Source: Zygaena filipendulae (taxonomy: Eukaryota; Arthropoda; Insecta; Lepidoptera; Zygaenidae). From it: a DNA stretch of 64,000 bases. Made by a program: the position numbers and the translations under genes. Shown piece by piece: positions 1-11,880 of this stretch (position 1 is the stretch's first letter; each line of letters starts with the position of its first letter). The stretch covers positions 11,609,001 through 11,673,000 of the forward strand of contig OU015652.1 of the NCBI GenBank assembly GCA_907165275.2. Direction: 5' to 3'. Under the pieces are notes generated by a model that saw only the letters and a program-made list of their open reading frames with translations, was not told the origin of the DNA and ran no database searches.

Positions 1-3000
1 TGTAAAAATAACGGATAGTTTCATAGGACACGGTGTTGAATATTATGAGTGCACGCTTCTTTTTAGATGTTTTAGTCATAAAATTTCGAAGCTACGTTGT
101 TGAAGTTTGAAAAACGTTGAAAGATTTCAAAGCTTTGAAACAACCCTGCGTGAACCTCGACGCCTCATCTGTTTTATTCGGTTTGCTCTGGTTCCGCTGC
201 GCTGCTCTCATTAATCTCACCATTCATTTGTTCTATTTTTAGATTTTTTCTTCATTTCTTTCATTCTTCATTCATTGTTGAACGCAAATATAATTAGGTA
301 CCTATTTAAAAAGTACAGATTTTAAATGTTGCAAAAAGACCAATGAATTTTTAATACTTTTTTTAAAGACTATGTCGAAATTGTCACCGGTTTCCATTTT
401 AATTCCCACCAACGAGTTAAGATTTTATCACTCCCATTGTTCCTAAATTCGGCTTGATTGTCTGCGAGACCGTTTATCGTGGACGCGTGTAACTGTTTAC
501 AGAGAGGCTTGGTGGTTATATCTACATAGATGACGTGTGGAGGCATTGCCCTGGCGCCAATGTGGCGGTCTTGTTTCCTTTCAACTTTCATTTATATCTG
601 TATTAAATTTATAAATTTGACGATACGTAATTTGGTAAGTATCTATACTATCTACTTAATGTTCAATTAAAAAAATTGATTTGAAGAATCGAATAAGTAA
701 TGTTTGATAAAATTTATTTTATAGGTATACTTGACAGTATCATTTATCATTTATGTTGGTTTTATCACCAATTGGTTTCTTTTCTGACTTTTGCCGTTTC
801 AAAGCTATGTAGGTATGTGGTTCGGCGTCGTGCCTATAGTATTCTAGTGTCTCTAAGTATACTGTAGAAAACTTTTATTTTAGACTTACTACGCTAAATA
901 AAACCTTCGTGTCTCCGAGTCATCAGCGCAAATGATGAAAAACTACTGTGGATCATTTACAATATTAATTCTGTTTCTGTCAGTGTTGGCGTGCTAGTGC
1001 ACGCCCGTCTAATATCTTTTAAGGTATAGCATCGAATAACAATTATGTTTTACCTAAACTTTGCCGGCTATTGTGCTTCTCACCTTTTCACTAAGAAAAC
1101 AGCTATTAACTTTTATAACGTGACATTTCCTTTGTCCTCCGTGCCGACTTCGATTCTTCACTAAGGGTGTGTGCATGGTTCACAGTGTGTCATACTGTTC
1201 GTATAGGTATAGTATGAACATAGCCTTATAACTGAAAACCTGTCGTTGGTAAAGTTTATTAGGTCACCGCGCCACCGGTCATCAAAACTTTTCTATAGTG
1301 GTTACAAAGTTTTCCTTATGTAGCGAAAGTTTCTGTTGTCACAACACAAGCTGCAGATTATATGTCTCTTCAGATCGGTTAATTAGAAACCCTGCAGTTG
1401 ACTAATTGTGATTGACGCCAGGCAGTGCCGCCTCGGCTGATCAAAAAATATCATTTCTTCATTTATTAACTTTTATCCATTTGAAATTACAATGTGTAAA
1501 ACGTTGCCATAATATTTTATTTCCCCAATACCAAATCTGTTTATTTCGCTAGGCGGATTTTGCGGAAAAATCGCGTCACGAGAGCAAATGTATTTCTCAG
1601 TAATATGATATGAAAAAATTTATCGATGCCGTAAATTGCAAATCGCTTGCAAACAAACAACTATGTGCTTTTGTTTTTATTTCTAATTTTAAATAAACCA
1701 TGTTCTATATTTAATAGTTATGTTTTGTAATGGTATGGTGCAATCGTCGAACCTACAAGTTTATCAAGAACAAAACTTATCGTCTCTAATTGCTTTCTCG
1801 ATTAAGTAATGGTCTATCTAATTATATCTAACGTTATTCAATTGGGTTCAATTGAAACGGATGTATTGAAGTTATTGTTTTTGTTGTTAATGTTGTTACG
1901 GAAGTAATGTTAACACTAAAGATCATCGGTACTCGTTGTACCTATACTTATCAGTCAGACTAGGGCTGCGCAGACGACGTGGCTGAGGGGCAGGTATGCT
2001 TGGAACGCGGTGTCTGTCGCGGTTATAATTAGACAACACTCAAGATGTCCCTTGTACGCCAGTGGTGACTGGTGGGCAGTCGATATCACTCAGTTATGTC
2101 CAATAACATCTAGCAACGCAAGCCACGTGCAACAGTACCTACCTATTCTTGACTGAGACTTCGTAAGTTTTGCTTTTTTTCAGCAGAAACTTCGCCAGTT
2201 TCCTGTATTGTTTGTAGAGGCAGTGCTGGCATTTTGTTTGTATTTGAATGATATAAAAAAGGAAAACGCAATTATTACAGTTTGCTACATAGTTTTCTGT
2301 ATTTTACTAAAATCTATCTTGTTTCGGTTTTAGATTGGTTTTAATGTTCTTCTAAGATTTCTTAAGATGATTCCAAATGCAAAAACTCATGATAATAGAG
2401 AGAGAGAGAGAGAATTTATATATTGTATTTATTTATTTTTGAAAAATATTCCATAGCACATGCACGCTATTATGCTAGATAATTAGAAGTATACCTTTTA
2501 TTGATGATGAAGATTACAAATCACTTTTACTCAGCCCATTGCCTGCGGAGGAAAGCTGCGGACTTAAGCGTGGCCGAAAGTCATTGTTAATTCGATTAAG
2601 CACCTTCTGCATTTAATTGGACTTATCTAAAATAATTTTTCTCGAATTTGTACTACACAGCCGACTGGTACATTTGTATTTCTTTACATTCAATAGGTCA
2701 AGTCGATGAAAAAACGATCGTAGAAATACTATTTGAAAAGAGCTTTCTAAAAAGTTGTTCTTTTGTTCTTCTAGGAAGAAGATTTTTAAATTATGTGTTT
2801 TTGTTGGACAGTGCGCGTGTACAAACCATCACGCTTGTTAATTGCTCGACTGCCGAGCACACGGCCATGTAATGGTCCGTCAACTGAATTGTGAGAGAAA
2901 GTGCCGTGTACCTATTCACTATTCACTGATAATAGGTATATCTACAGCTATGTATCCGACTATGATTCAAAATATACAGCGACAATTCACTGGACAAGTC

Positions 3001-5061
3001 ATCTCCCATAGGAATTGCATATTTTATTAGTTTGACCTTTCTTATAGTTTGTAGGGTGGTCGATACTATGAATCTGCTTTTGAAGAATTATTTATTCATC
3101 GTGCAACAATGAAGAGATATTTCTTTAATGAGACCCCTTCCGCAACCGGCGCCATCTATCATATTAGTAATCAGCGCTATCAAAAACGGCACGACCTTTC
3201 CGTTTACTCTCATTGTCTTAAAATCCCATAGTTTCTTATAGTAAACGCAATAATGCTTCTTGCGTTACATTTCACATATCACTGGTAATTGTAACAATAG
3301 TCATGTCGTAATAGTATCTATCTAATAAAACGATTAGATACGCGTATGTTGTACTGAAACTAGGAACATAACGTTTTCGCATCAACTTTCACCAACACAA
3401 TAGAGATATTGCAGCGCTGCAGTCGTATTGATTGGTTCATCCAGATTCAAGACGTACGTGGGAATTTATCTTCTGTGTCATTTACATTTACATAATAATT
3501 GTTTACCTAACTTATCACTAACTTTATACTCGAGCACATAATTGGTTCCGCATTTTTTTTAATCGAATATTGTAAGAGTTGATCCTTGCTGTAGCTCTCA
3601 TTGTTGTCTCACTGTGTCCTATTCCTATACATATACAGAGTTTGGGGCGGCGGCGTACAGGTTTCTTGCCCCTGATATAATTGTAGACACAAGTGTTATT
3701 TCTGTATCCATTACAAATTACGTGAAAAACGTCTCTGTTTTCGTGTCACGGTTGCACGGTGCGTGTATAACACGTTGACCTTTATGAAAGTACCTATAGC
3801 CTCAGCAGCCGCAGGTCCCGAAACTGGGTCATTCGATCTCCCAGCTTCCTCCAAATTTTTCTGTGCACCGCTAATTCTTGTGTGCGGAAATTGGTTTAAT
3901 GTTGAATATTGAAAGGGGTTAATTAATATTTTTGTCGTATGTTATCGAAATCTTATAATTTATATTGTGTGTATGTATTATTGTCTCGACACGTTTGAAT
4001 TCGTCAGTATGCGCCGAAATTGTTGCACTAACTCCTTAGCAATTTCCTGTTTTGCACACGTGTTGATCGGTTTTAGTTACTCATGCTGGTTATGACCGGC
4101 TGGTTCTATTTCATTAATATTTCTTGATGCTGTAAACCAGAAGGAGCATTGTAATACTAAAATATCAAAATAAAGTAATAACCATTTTTTATAGTGAAAA
4201 AAAAAACATTCGCTACAGAATACAAATATATCAATGTCAACGGCACTGCTTTTTTTAATTATTTGCTAGGTACTGCCTGCAACTCTGCGCCACAGATAAT
4301 ATACCTACCTAATACTATACTAGTATCTGCGCCTTAGTATGCAGAAGTTTGCAGTAGTAGTAATAGTAGTTTCACTCTTGCGCTATGGTAATATAATTGA
4401 TAAATCTCCTCTTTCTGTGAACTGATTGCTTTTTAAACAGTCATGTTTGAAGACTGTAAGACTGTTCATCTGTACATAAATGACTTTACGCTAGATCAAA
4501 ATCTATGAACCAGTCTATTTTTGTTAGTTAGTGCCTAACAAAGTTAGTGCCTAACAAAGTTGTACTAAAGGATGAGTCAACAGTTGGCCAAATGTTTATT
4601 ATAAGGTGAAAAAAAAACAATCACCCGTATATAAGACTAAGAAATCTATTTTCCAAATGCTATTTTTATTAAAATTAATCGATAAAATGTTAAAGCAATA
4701 TGCTTACTGAATTCAGTGGAAGACGAGGTCATTGGCAAAATAACAAATTACTCCCGCAGAGAGATCAACTACTTCGCAATTTAATAGACGTTTCTGTCTG
4801 CATGCTGCAATTCTCAGCATTATTCGTAGGTAATATAAATTTTTATTCAAATCTCCGTAACAATGGATACTTAAATCCACATCAAACTTAAGCAATATAC
4901 TATTATTAAATAGATTATGTGCATTTTTTGAAATATTAAGGACGGAAAATGGGTAATAATATTACGGTTTTATTATTACGTGACAATTGTCTACGCCATC
5001 ATCTTTACTGGTTTTTTATCGACTCATCCCCAATCTATATATACATGATATAAATAAAATT
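1..5061. other. No gene seen; AT-rich noncoding DNA
   Basis: Only short open frames with no recognisable protein. It has a GA run at about 2396-2413 and a 16-base direct repeat GTTAGTGCCTAACAAA at about 4525-4560. It may be intergenic or a large intron. Confidence 0.7.
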
Positions 5062-5383
5062 AAATGCCTGTTTGTAATTCCAAATTAACAGCATACACTA
5101 CCTACTTACACAAAAAATCATTTCTTTTAATTTTTGTCTGTCTGTCTGTTTGTTCTGGTAAATCTCTGAAAGTTGATGTTGAAAGAAGTTACTAAGCCCA
5201 CTTTTATTTTTAAAAAAATTTAGTTTCTGTGGGAATTCCGAAACTCACCCGGGTGATTCTCCGAAACGATTGGACCAATTTTGACGGGATTTTCACTGCT
5301 AATTAGCTGATGTTATAAGGAGTTGGAGTTCTTGCTGGAATTCCGAAACTAACGCGGGTGAAACCGCGGGCACAGCTGTTGGA
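5062..5383 (+). repeat. CCGCGG-core dispersed repeat, long variant
   Basis: It ends GCGGGTGAAACCGCGGGCAC. The body has TGTCTGTCTGTCTG and TGTTTGTAATTCCAAATTAA, shared in reverse with 10376-10680. Confidence 0.65.
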
Positions 5384-8300
5384 ATAATTCTAAAACCGGT
5401 TCTTATTTTTTTATTTATCCTGAGATTGATATTCATATTTTAAAATTTCCGATTATTTAATTATTATTGATAAATATTTAAAATATAATCGGAGAGATTT
5501 ATCTGCATTGCACTCACTCCGCTGGCTTGCTTCTCTGGCGCTGGTGTTCACTCGCTGTTCTCGATCAGTGACGTTCACGATCTCATCTGTGGCTGACGCG
5601 TGTGCTGTTTATATCATTATATCATAACGTTTACATTAATACCACCTTGTGACTTTGTTTCCTAGAAAACCTCGTTGGTCTTTTCATTTTCCCAGTGACA
5701 TTCATTCGCTGTTTTGATTTTAAGTTCACCACTGCTAGTCAGGATCTGCGTTTGTTTCTACATAGTAGTTTTGAAATGTAAGTACCTATATTATCTAGAT
5801 TTTTTTTTGTTATTGAATATAAAATTTGTTTATAAACATAATATTATTGTTACTCACCACAAGTTACATGAAACTTATTACCGTTGCAAAATTTGTGTTA
5901 ACATCTTTGACGGCTAAGGTTGCGGTTAACGATCGAGGAAAAACTAGTAAAGCATTAATAGCTCGCTTTTGGTCAGTAGCGAATATCTTGATAATGTATC
6001 CATCTGTGTCATCAGTAGGTACACGAAGTAGAGCGTTTTAGTTTCCTTAGTTTAGTTTAGTTTACTTATTCAAAAATAATCCATATTCTTAATTTCTAAA
6101 AGTTCCGGTTTTTATTGTGATTTATGAACCACATTATTATCGTCTCATTTGAATAATAAAAATGTAATATACTAAATAGGTAAGTAACGCTCTTTGATAA
6201 AACGCAACCATTTTCCATTTCTTCCTGTTCAAGAGAGCAATACATTTACTGAAATCCGAAACAAATTGCAACTTTGAGATATGTACTTACTCGTATTGTG
6301 TAGGTAGGTACATAGACCGGTTCGAAAGTTAAGTTTTGTTCTAAACCAGATCACTATACTTACATACTATATATAATACAAGACAAATAGATTTCTAACT
6401 GCTGTACAATATGTATGTATACTTAAGTAGGGTCTTTTAAAGACAAAAATCATTTACAATTAGTGTTTCTATTAGCAGTTCTTAATGACTTATACTGATG
6501 ATAAAAATTTCTTGATTCGAGTATACTTGATACTATCTTTCATCACATATTATACCAATGGGGATGTGGACTACTTTTGAAAATCAAAATTCTAATTAGT
6601 CCGTCAGTTACAAAAAAAAAGACACGTAGTTTTTGCTTTTTTAAATAAATTAAAATATACAGAGATAAAGCGCATTAAAGTTTAGGGTGAGGGGGTCGTG
6701 ACGTCACTTACCGCTAAAACCGCCATACAAACTGCCAGAATAGTGACGTCACGCGGAATTTCAACTCAATATATCGCCGTTACTTTTTGATTACGTAAAA
6801 AAAAAAAAATACGTGTCCAATATTTTTTAATAATCTACAAGACGGACTAAAAATAAAAATTAGTCAACATGCCCATTGTTTTAATGACGCTGCAAATTCT
6901 TTAAAAATAAAGCAATGCTTAAAACTTTTACAAGTACATAATATACTTTTTATACTATCTTGAAATTCCATTTATGCTTTATATTAGGTGCAAAAAAACC
7001 GGAGGTTTATTTTCCTTTGTAAAATCTGTTTCAGGATTTTCTGCTTCCCGCCATGCACTCTTTCTCATTTAGATTTGATGTAAGAAACCTTTTATAGCAG
7101 CTATATTATGTATTTGTATTTACTTGGATAAAAGCCTTTTCATTTTTTGTGTTTTACTTTGTGAAGAACAGTAGGTACTGGGAAATATCGCTTTTGTAAA
7201 ACCAAAATAATATACAGTATAGTATATTAGGCTCTCGTTGAAATTGTCTTGCAATATGCATGTGACTAATGTTTATAAAATGCTGAGGCGCATACAAATT
7301 ATTCCCGTTTTTTTTTTTCAAAAGTGAATAATATGGCAAAGAGTATATTCCAGATTGAAATCTTATAGGATATCGTTGTATACGTTCCTTGCGTTCGGAC
7401 ATCGAACCTACTAGCTCGTTTTTAGAGCGATGATCTTGCAAAAATTTTATGAAGTTTTATAGCTGGTAATGCGCCATCGTTTTTGATATTTCTCATATTC
7501 CCGCTATTAGTCTTGCAACACAATTTGTTGTAAGCAAACATCTTCCTTGCAATTGACATTATTTTACTTTCTTAATTGAGTTGCTACTACGCCATAAACA
7601 ACTCGGCAAAATACTTGTTCATCGTTCTGGTGAAATGAGTTACGTAACGGAACTACATTCTGGCCGCAGATTTCAATTAATGTACAACTCTGAATTAATT
7701 CATTGGATATTGAGCTTGGCCTAGTTTGTGCCCGTAGTTCGGTCTGCATTTTAGCGGTTTCCTCGGGAACTCGTTGATGTAATATTTACTTTCAATTTAT
7801 TTTACTGTTAATTATTCATGAAAAAAATATCACCACTCGTTATTTGTGTAGGATATGACTTGCCAAAAGTATTTTATGCAAAATAGCATCTGCAGACATT
7901 TCATTTTCCATAATCTTTCGGATTTTGGTCCGTTTCAAAATTTTTTACGCACTCGTACGCGTCGTACCTATTATATTTTGATTTAATGTTTTGCTCTGTT
8001 TATTTTATTGTTGCCCCGATTGAGAAATGTTTTCTCCCACGTAGATTGATTTCCCCAGTGCTCTCGTGTTCCATTTTCATTGTAGTCGTCGCCTGGTAAC
8101 GAATTCTGTGACGCCGGAGAGTCTGCGGCTTGTTTTCCACACATTGTCTAGAAAGCGACAAGTTTTTGTTATATACAACTAGCTTTTAACCACCGTTGGT
8201 AGGCGGGAAACTAAGCTTGTCTATCATTGGTTTACAAAATATTATGCGGTAATGAAATTCCGGGATAAAAAGTACCCTAGTGCTTTTCCTGTACATCTGA

Positions 8301-8786
8301 CTACATGTGTGAAATTTTTTATTGGTTCAGGAGTGAAAAGGTAACAGACATAGTTACTTTCGCATAAAAATATTAATATAATATGGATGTCTAGTGAGTC
8401 TGGAATGAAACTAAAGTAGATAAGTCAGATCAGAGCCTGGCTTGTTTTTAACTTTAATTAAATCATTTCTCACGTAACGTACGCGACTAAGTTTCGTCTG
8501 CACGTCTTAATTTCGACATCTATAATATCATCAAATATAATATTAGAAACAATGATACCCCTTTCATTACAATTACGGGTATGGGCCTGACCCACTGGCC
8601 CAATGATGAAATGTAAATTAATGCTTAAATAAACCTAATTTGTTACGGTTATAATTCACAATGATGATACGTCAAATCTTTTAACCGTATCTTAGTTATT
8701 TCTTTTGGTTTTCTTTTAACACACAATTGCAAAGATATAAGATTCGCTTCGTTTTTTATCTATACTATGTAATAGTTAGATTATAA
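5384..8786. other. No gene seen apart from one MITE
   Basis: AT-rich, with the MITE at 6556-6878 the only recognised element. Open frames of up to 95 codons have no recognisable product. Confidence 0.65.
6556..6878. mobile_element. MITE of the TTAGTCCGTC family, complete copy
   Basis: The terminal inverted repeats are CAATGGG(G/C)ATGT with inner TTAGTCCGTC and GACGGACTAA. The core carries two TGACGTCA palindromes about 50 bases apart (GTCGTGACGTCACTTA and AGTGACGTCACGCGG). Five copies occur in this window. Confidence 0.8.
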
Positions 8787-8995
8787 TCCTACTAATATTA
8801 TAAATGCGAAAGTTTGTAAGAATGTATGAATGGATGTATGGATGGATGGATGTTTGTTACTCTTTCACGCGAAAACTACTGTATGGATTTAAATGAAACT
8901 TTACAATAATACAGCTTATATGTACATCAGATTAACACATAGGGTACTTTTTATCCCGGAATTCTCGCGGGAACTCTGAAATTATCGAGGGTGTA
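8787..8995 (+). repeat. CCGCGG-type dispersed repeat
   Basis: It runs from ACTAATATTATAAATGCGAA through a GGAT microsatellite and CATAGGGTACTTTTTATCCC to a weakened end. This is a reference copy for the family. Confidence 0.75.
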
Positions 8996-9511
8996 GGTAT
9001 ATCAAAAGCTTGTAGGTATATACATACATACGTATACATATACGAACACACAGATTCAGCTTAATTATTAATAACTAGCTAGTATCTCAGTATTTCCGTG
9101 ACTTTGCATGCGTTAATTTCAGAATTCTCGAGGTATCCTATGTTTTAATCCAGCAAATATTCTATCTATACCTATGCATATTGATGTGCTATACGAGTTT
9201 GTGCGATATGATAACGACTGAGTAAAAACATCTTCACACACTTTCACATTTATAATATTAGCTGTATTTAACATTAAGCAACTGGAACTGTGTACAATTA
9301 TTCCAGTTTCCAGAGACGTTGTTGTTTGTTCGCCGAAATGTATTTCTGTCGGTGTATGTATGTAGAGGTAGTTTACAGAGAGAAGCGTGTTTATCGCCCA
9401 GCCCGGCGGCGGCGGCGGCGGCGCAGCGGTAGGAAGTGAAACCATAAAATTGTGTGCTGTGCACTGTTCCATAATTATATTTATGTATGTATTTATTGTA
9501 TTTATGTGCTG

Positions 9512-9716
9512 TGATTTCACCCGCGGTAATTTCGAAGTTCCCGCGGGAATTCCGGGATAAAAGTACCCTATGTCCTTCTCTGTACCCCTGACGACGTGCA
9601 TGCGAAATTTCATCCAAATCCGTTAAGCCTTTTTTGCGTGATTGAGTAACAAACATCTGAACGTCCTAAAATCCAAACATCCACACTTTCACATTTACAA
9701 TATTAGTAGGATTGGG
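9512..9716 (-). repeat. CCGCGG-type dispersed repeat
   Basis: Reverse copy: TTTCACCCGCGGTAATTTCG, CGGGATAAAAGTACCCTATG, ending ACAATATTAGTAGGATT. Confidence 0.75.
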
Positions 9717-9721
9717 TGTAG

Positions 9722-9776
9722 GTACAACAAAAAAAGTACCATGAGTATCATACTCATGGTACTTTTTTTGTTGTAC
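9722..9776. repeat. Perfect 55-bp palindrome
   Basis: Two 27-base arms, each starting GTACAACAAAAAAAGTACCA on its own strand, with a single C between them. It lies between two oppositely oriented CCGCGG-type repeats. Confidence 0.95.
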
Positions 9777-9857
9777 ATACAGTTGAGTAACATACACACT
9801 TAGGTATATTATGAAGCTTTTGTGTTTCATTTCTCCACCAAGACGTGCGAGTTGGAG

Positions 9858-9895
9858 CGATTGAAACCGCGGGGGAACAGCTAGTGTGTATATTT
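9858..9895 (+). repeat. CCGCGG-type repeat, end fragment
   Basis: GAAACCGCGGGGGAACAGCT lies in opposite orientation to the copy at 9.5 kb, with a perfect palindrome between them. Confidence 0.65.
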
Positions 9896-10062
9896 TGTTT
9901 CGTAAAGTAACTTGCTCAATATTTATCGACCTATAACTCCCAGCTAGCGTCTCGTGACTCGCACAAATGCTAGAATGCGAGTGCATTGCACGTATACATA
10001 ACGTGTCGAAATAAATATAGAGTACTTATAATGCTTTTACTCTTAGACCTTAGTATACAACT

Positions 10063-10245
10063 GCCCCCCTAGTTAAGTTAACAATCTATAATCATTACCG
10101 CATACAAAACTGAGGAACGGAAAACTGGACATATTATGGTTGGATGATTTTATGTGTCTCGTGACATGAAGATTGTTTCCTTAGTTTTCTATGCGTTAGG
10201 TAACGATTATAGAATGTCGACTTGGCTAGCCAAGGCCTAAGGGGG
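10063..10245. mobile_element. MITE with CCCCCTTAGCCAAGTTGACA ends, copy 1
   Basis: Inverted ends CCCCCCTAGTTAAGTTAACA and GACTTGGCTAGCC...AAGGGGG, with inner TATAATCATTACC and GGTAACGATTATAGAATGTC. It is part of a family with relatives at 23.1, 60.5 and 61.0 kb. Confidence 0.75.
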
Positions 10246-10375
10246 CTATCCCACAATAAGCGTGATGACGCGAATATGCGGCGTTATCACGTATCTATCT
10301 CTTTCTCACATCCTTGTAGGAAATAGTATTCACCGTAATATGGCTATTGGGTTTTATAAATTAACTAACTGTGCC

Positions 10376-10680
10376 CCGCGGTTTCACCCGCGTGCGTGAT
10401 CACCCGTGTGAGTTTTAGAATTCCCGCAGGAACTATTTTTTTTTTTCTAAAATAAAAGTAGCCTAAGTTACTTGCTCCTTATTACATCAGTTATTTGCCA
10501 CTGAAAGTCCGGTTAAAATCGGTCCAGCTGATTCAGAAATTTGCCTGAATAAACAGACAGAGACAGACAGACAAAATTTTAAAAACTGATTTTTTTATGT
10601 ATCTAAGTACCGACACTTTCACATGTATTTAGCGACAAGCTGTTAATTTGGAATTACAAACAGACACTTCAATTTTTTTT
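10376..10680 (-). repeat. CCGCGG-type repeat, long variant
   Basis: CCGCGGTTTCACCCGCGTGC at the left. The body has ATAAACAGACAGAGACAGAC and ends in AATTTGGAATTACAAACAGA, shared with 5.06 kb and 11.05 kb. Confidence 0.7.
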
Positions 10681-11051
10681 ACGCATACATACAATTGAAG
10701 TGTCTGCATTTAGTCAATGAAAATGAACGGGATTTTCGCAGTAACCGGTTCACGGAAAGAGGAGCTTATGACGACAGAGGCGCCAGCGCACTCACAAACG
10801 GGTTTAGCACCAATCGAGTAAAGCCGGGGGCATCAGCTCAGCCCACAATAAAATTAGCTTTTACAAACTTTCACATTTGTGATATTAATAAGAATATTAG
10901 GTGTAGGTTGCTGTATCAACTTTTTGTGAAGCCTAAATGTCAGATAAAGAATGTTGTAATCATATTGTATAGAGTCGCGTAGTAGTAGTACACGAGTCTT
11001 GGCTCATAGTGCTCATGCCTGTAACTCGGGAGACCTATATAATAACTTACT

Positions 11052-11388
11052 ATACCCCGCGGCTTCACCTGCGTTAATTTCAGAGTTCCCGTGGGAATTT
11101 CGGGATAAAAGTACTCTATGTCACTCAGCGCTACTGTAGCTTACCTTCTATAAGCGAAAGAATTTTCAAAATCGGTTGTACTATTTTTTTTTCTAAAATA
11201 AAAATAGCCTAAGTTAGGTAGGTACTTAGGTAACATCAGCTATCTGCCAGTAATCGGTCCAGCCGTTCCAGAGATTAACCGGAACAAACAGAAAAAAAAT
11301 TTAAAAACTGTTTTTTTAATGTAGGTAAGTACCGTACTTTCATATGCATTTAGTGAAAAGGTTTTAATTTGGAATTACAGTCACTACA
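11052..11388 (-). repeat. CCGCGG-type repeat, long variant
   Basis: TACCCCGCGGCTTCACCTGC at the left, then ATAAAAATAGCCTAAGTTAG, ending AATTTGGAATTACAGTCAC. Confidence 0.7.
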
Positions 11389-11796
11389 ATTTTATTTATA
11401 TGTATAGAATAGAGGTATAGATTGATACGGCTGATATAGCGGTAGCTACGCCGCCCCTGACAAATGTTTAAGTACCTATATACTATATACCCCTAATTAT
11501 AAGACCGTTTGCGTCGGAGTGGCTCCAAATGTCTACTTCACAATTCGGCGTCGGATTGTCGCGAGCCGCGACTGTTATATTTGCGAATACTTGGTTCGCC
11601 TCTATAAATATAGGTAGGGCACTGAGGCTTATTTTTTTGATAAGCGACCTGCTTTAATCCCGTTTATACGTAGTAACATTTTTCTAACAAGTATTGTTCG
11701 GTACAAGCATTCCTTGGGCACAAGGTTTGCTTCAATAGAAAAATTTATGACTCTTATAAGATTATAATAATATCTAGTGTAGACTTTCGCTCAGAT

Positions 11797-11810
11797 AGAT
11801 ATAATGTATA
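11797..11810. repeat. Target-site duplication, left copy of the RTE LINE
   Basis: The sequence AGATATAATGTATA is identical to 16102-16115 and directly abuts the (TTA)n tail of the element. Confidence 0.88.
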
Positions 11811-11880
11811 ATAATAATAATAATAATAATAATAAGCCTTTATTCATTTCTCAGTAATAAAGTTACATTTTTTTTTTTCT

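Larger units (their letters stand above)
8996..11796. other. Repeat-dense noncoding stretch
   Basis: It holds the repeats listed separately plus a CGG run at about 9406-9422. Open frames up to 164 codons here run through repeats and are not supported as genes. Confidence 0.6.

Noticed and set aside
9119..9613. 164-codon minus-strand open frame with a Pro run
   Set aside because: It runs through a CCGCGG-type repeat and a CGG microsatellite, with no coding signature.
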